Under the pieces are notes generated by a model that saw only the letters and a list, made by a program, of their open reading frames with translations, searched no databases and was not told where the DNA came from. A DNA stretch of 8,072 nt from Chloroflexota bacterium (GTDB lineage: Bacteria > Chloroflexota > UBA6077): contig JAJYKO010000210.1 of the NCBI GenBank assembly GCA_021788565.1, forward strand, positions 1-8,072, given 5' to 3'. Both the position numbers and the translations under genes were made by a program. Of this stretch, positions 5,856 to 8,072 are shown in pieces. The number at the start of each line of letters is the position of its first letter. Position 1 is the stretch's first letter.

Positions 5856-6641
5856 ATGGCGAAGGGCGACCATCCCAAGTTCAACATGTCGGTGGACCTC
5901 CAGGGTCGGACTGCGCTGGTGACCGGGGCGGGTTCCGGAATAGGGCTTGCCATCGCCTCGATCCTGGCCGGTTCAGGGGCGAGGGTGCTGATCAACGACA
6001 TCGTGCCTGAACGAGCCGAGAAGGCGGCATCCTCCCTGCCGGAGGCTGAGGCCTTCGCGGGCGACATCGTCGACCCAGGCTACGTTCAGCTTGTCAAGAA
6101 TCGGGGGATCGACATCCTGGTCAACAACGCGGGCTTCCAGCACGTTGCACCCTTGGAGGACTTCCCGCCGGAGATCTTCCGCCGATTGCTGGAGGTGATG
6201 CTGGTCGGACCCTTCCTGCTTTCCCAGGCAGTGGTCCCGGGCATGAGGGAAAGGGGCTGGGGACGCATCGTCAACATCTCCTCGGTTCACGGTAAGTACG
6301 CCTCGGCCTTCAAGGCGGGTTATGTCTCCGCCAAGCACGGAATGCTGGGCCTGACCCGCGTGGTGGCTCTGGAGACTGCGACCGACGGCATCACCTGCAA
6401 CGCCATCTGCCCGGGCTACGCGGACACCCCGCTGGTGCGCAACCAGTTGAAGGACCTTGCGGCCACTCACAATCTGCCTGAGGATCAGGTGCTCTCCGAG
6501 GTGATCCTGCGTCCGGTACCCCAGAAGCGGCTCATAACGCCTGAGGAGATTGGGTACATGGCCGCCTACCTCTGCTCCGAGGCCGCGGCCAGCATCACCG
6601 CTCAGGCTTTCACGCTCGACGGGGGTTGGCTCCAGATTTAA
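5856..6641 (+). CDS. bdhA: 3-hydroxybutyrate dehydrogenase (SDR family)
   Basis: A 261-residue short-chain dehydrogenase that should interconvert (R)-3-hydroxybutyrate and acetoacetate with NAD in the cytoplasm. The Rossmann motif TGAGSGIG is at 23-30, and Asp48 at the end of the second strand indicates NAD preference. NNAG is at 90-93, the active-site Ser143 lies in ISSVHG, and the catalytic pair is Tyr156 and Lys160 (YVSAK). Features typical of 3-hydroxybutyrate dehydrogenases rather than generic SDRs are GFQHVAPLEDFP (93-104, with the substrate-contacting Gln95), SSVHG with His145, AFKAGYVSAKHG, the NAICPGYADTPLV loop, VPQKRLITPEEI and the C-terminal LDGGW. Met115 stands where many SDRs have the fourth catalytic residue Asn. 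The start at 5856 follows the Shine-Dalgarno; a start at 5823 would add 11 residues coded by the hairpin. It lies 69 bases after the symporter and 201 before a thiolase, fitting ketone-body use. Another hydroxy-acid substrate is possible. Confidence 0.9.
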   Translation: MAKGDHPKFNMSVDLQGRTALVTGAGSGIGLAIASILAGSGARVLINDIVPERAEKAASSLPEAEAFAGDIVDPGYVQLVKNRGIDILVNNAGFQHVAPLEDFPPEIFRRLLEVMLVGPFLLSQAVVPGMRERGWGRIVNISSVHGKYASAFKAGYVSAKHGMLGLTRVVALETATDGITCNAICPGYADTPLVRNQLKDLAATHNLPEDQVLSEVILRPVPQKRLITPEEIGYMAAYLCSEAAASITAQAFTLDGGWLQI

Positions 6642-6842
6642 AGCGAAGCCACGACGTCCTGCCTCTATTGCCTCGCGCGATAGTACGATAAACTTATGGC
6701 CAACTGCCGTCACAATCGGGAGTCGGGCGCGGACCTTGCGGGACGTGGAATGCAATCTCATTTCCCCGTCGCAACCCTCGGCCAGACAGTCGCCGGCTGC
6801 TGACGGGGTCTCGGGCTCAATTTCGAAGCTGAGGAGGCACCA
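6642..6842 (+). promoter_or_regulatory. Gap before the thiolase with a two-tier stem-loop
   Basis: CCCCGTC (6764-6770) pairs perfectly with GACGGGG (6802-6808), and inside it CGGC (6779-6782) can pair with GCCG (6792-6795). The structure ends 22 bases before the strong ribosome site GAGGAGG (6831-6837), which is 5 bases from ATG 6843. No convincing two-box promoter was found, and nothing gene-like is seen in the gap. Confidence 0.4.
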
Positions 6843-8030
6843 ATGGCGGGAGATATCGTTCTGGCGGGAGCAGTCCGGACGGCGGTTGGAACTCTAGGGG
6901 GAGTCTTTGCGGATGTGCACCCGGCGAGGCTGGGTGCCGTTGCCGCGGCCGAGTCCTTGAGGCGGGCGGGCGTGGAGCCGGCTCGGGTGGACGAGCTCCT
7001 GTTCGGCAACGTCATCCAGAGTGGCCAGGGGATGAACGTGGCCCGCCAGGTAGCCATTCAGGCGGGGATCCCAGTGGAGGCCACGGCGGCGACCATCAAC
7101 CAGGCTTGCGCTTCGGGGCTGCGCACAGTGGCCATGGCGGCCCAAGAGGTCATGCTGGGCGACTCGCGAATCGTCGTCGCCGGGGGTACCGAGAGCATGT
7201 CCACCGCTCCCTACATCCTGCGCAAGGCCCGCTTCGGCTACCGGATGGGCAATGGCGAATTGGTGGACAGCATGATCTCCGACGGCCTCACCTGCGCCAT
7301 CGAGTGCTACCACATGGGGATAACTGCCGAGAACGTTGCCGAGGAGATGGGGATTACCCGGGAGGCGCAGGACCAGTTTGCCGTGGAGAGCCAGGCGAAG
7401 GCTGCCGCTGCTATAGAGAGCGGCCGGTTTAGAGACGAGATCGTGCCGGTGGAGGTGCCCCAGGCTAGGGGCCCGGCCCTGGTGGTGGACAAGGACGAAC
7501 ATCCCCGCCCTGGCACTAACATGGAGAAGCTCTCCAAGCTGAAGCCCGCCTTCAAGGCCGACGGCACCGTCACGGCCGGCAACGCCTCGGGTATCAACGA
7601 TGGGGCTGCCGCGATGGTGGTGATGTCGGCAGGCACGGCCAGGGAACTCGGCGTTCGGCCCCAGGCGAGGATAGTGGGCTACGCCTGGGCAGGGGTGGCG
7701 CCGCGAGTGATGGGCCTGGGTCCGGTGCCGGCAGTCAGGAAGGTGATGGAGAAGACCGGCATGAGGCTCTCCGATATGGATCTGATCGAGTTGAACGAGG
7801 CCTTCGCGGCTCAGTCCCTGGGGGTGCTGAGGGAACTCGAACCCGACCGATCGAGGGTGAACGTCAACGGTGGAGCCATCGCCCTGGGCCATCCGGTGGG
7901 GGCGAGCGGCGCCAGGATCCTGGTGACCCTCATGTACGAGCTGGCGAGGCGAGGCGGCAAGTACGGCCTCGCGACCCTCTGCGTCGGTGGCGGCCAGGGT
8001 ATCGCCATGATCGTGGAGAACCTGGCCTAG
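6843..8030 (+). CDS. Acetyl-CoA acetyltransferase (thiolase II, PhaA/AtoB type)
   Basis: A 395-residue thiolase, matching the length of biosynthetic acetoacetyl-CoA thiolases. It joins two acetyl-CoA to acetoacetyl-CoA or cleaves it in reverse, in the cytoplasm. The nucleophile Cys89 lies in [11 protein letters not shown], followed by the AGGTESMS stretch (113-120). The C-terminal half has NEAFAAQ (318-324), the catalytic His350 in [17 protein letters not shown] (343-359), and the acid/base Cys380 in CVGGGQG (380-386). All catalytic residues are present. The start is fixed by GAGGAGG 5 bases upstream. Together with 3-hydroxybutyrate dehydrogenase it would link acetoacetate metabolism to acetyl-CoA, or feed polyhydroxybutyrate or ketone synthesis in the other direction. 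No CoA transferase or polyhydroxybutyrate synthase is in the window. A longer-chain 3-ketoacyl-CoA specificity cannot be fully excluded. Confidence 0.96.
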   Translation: MAGDIVLAGAVRTAVGTLGGVFADVHPARLGAVAAAESLRRAGVEPARVDELLFGNVIQSGQGMNVARQVAIQAGIPVEATAATINQACASGLRTVAMAAQEVMLGDSRIVVAGGTESMSTAPYILRKARFGYRMGNGELVDSMISDGLTCAIECYHMGITAENVAEEMGITREAQDQFAVESQAKAAAAIESGRFRDEIVPVEVPQARGPALVVDKDEHPRPGTNMEKLSKLKPAFKADGTVTAGNASGINDGAAAMVVMSAGTARELGVRPQARIVGYAWAGVAPRVMGLGPVPAVRKVMEKTGMRLSDMDLIELNEAFAAQSLGVLRELEPDRSRVNVNGGAIALGHPVGASGARILVTLMYELARRGGKYGLATLCVGGGQGIAMIVENLA

Positions 8031-8042
8031 CTCGGTGGACCC

Positions 8043-8067
8043 GCCCCCTCTGATTAGCAGAGGGGGC
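8043..8067 (+). terminator. Probable terminator hairpin after the thiolase
   Basis: GCCCCCTCTG (8043-8052) pairs perfectly with CAGAGGGGGC (8058-8067) around the loop ATTAG, 12 bases after the thiolase stop codon. The window ends five bases later, so whether a T-run follows cannot be seen in full; the visible bases TGGAA do not show one. Confidence 0.6.
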
Positions 8068-8072
8068 TGGAA

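Noticed and set aside
6668..6696. TTGCCT plus GATAAA as a promoter for the thiolase
   Set aside because: Spacing is too short and both boxes are poor matches.
6894..7892. Minus-strand frame of 332 codons opposite the thiolase
   Set aside because: It lies wholly within the thiolase gene, whose catalytic motifs are all in place; the reverse product is low-complexity and unlike any family.

Overview
The window reads as GC-rich bacterial chromosome. Genes carry good Shine-Dalgarno sequences, coding is dense, and every recognisable gene lies on the plus strand. The sequence alone does not fix the phylum. The protein types would suit a GC-rich Firmicute, Chloroflexota or actinobacterial lineage, but that is only an impression. 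No rRNA, tRNA, CRISPR array, transposase gene or phage gene was recognised.

Layout from left to right: (1) the last ~124 codons of an MFS transporter, cut by the window edge; (2) a ~430-base stretch without a convincing gene, opening with a good sigma70-type promoter and containing several small stem-loops; (3) a decayed short-chain fatty acid transporter (AtoE family) that has lost its middle, carries a second in-frame deletion and is split over three reading frames; (4) a zinc-dependent medium-chain alcohol dehydrogenase; (5) an iron-type (group III) alcohol dehydrogenase; (6) a gap with a 17-bp tandem repeat, a perfect Shine-Dalgarno without a start codon, and a hairpin; (7) an intact metabolite:H+ symporter of the MFS; (8) an SDR that closely matches 3-hydroxybutyrate dehydrogenase, preceded by a perfect 15-bp hairpin; (9) an acetyl-CoA acetyltransferase (thiolase) followed by a terminator-like hairpin at the window edge.

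Functional reading (inference): 3-hydroxybutyrate dehydrogenase, thiolase and the remains of an AtoE-type transporter point to use or production of C4 ketone-body-type acids. The route would be 3-hydroxybutyrate to acetoacetate, then acetoacetyl-CoA, then two acetyl-CoA. The CoA-activation step (CoA transferase or acetoacetyl-CoA synthetase) is not in the window. The two unrelated alcohol dehydrogenases could feed alcohols or aldehydes into the same pool, but their substrates cannot be read from sequence. The intact symporter is a plausible replacement importer for the broken one. Genes are co-directional but separated by 69 to 266 bases, several gaps holding stem-loops, so this looks like a functional cluster of separately controlled genes rather than one tight operon.

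I found no clearly undescribed system. The most notable points are the stepwise decay of the AtoE gene, the strong hairpin that corrects the start of the 3-hydroxybutyrate dehydrogenase, and the debris-like gap before the symporter.
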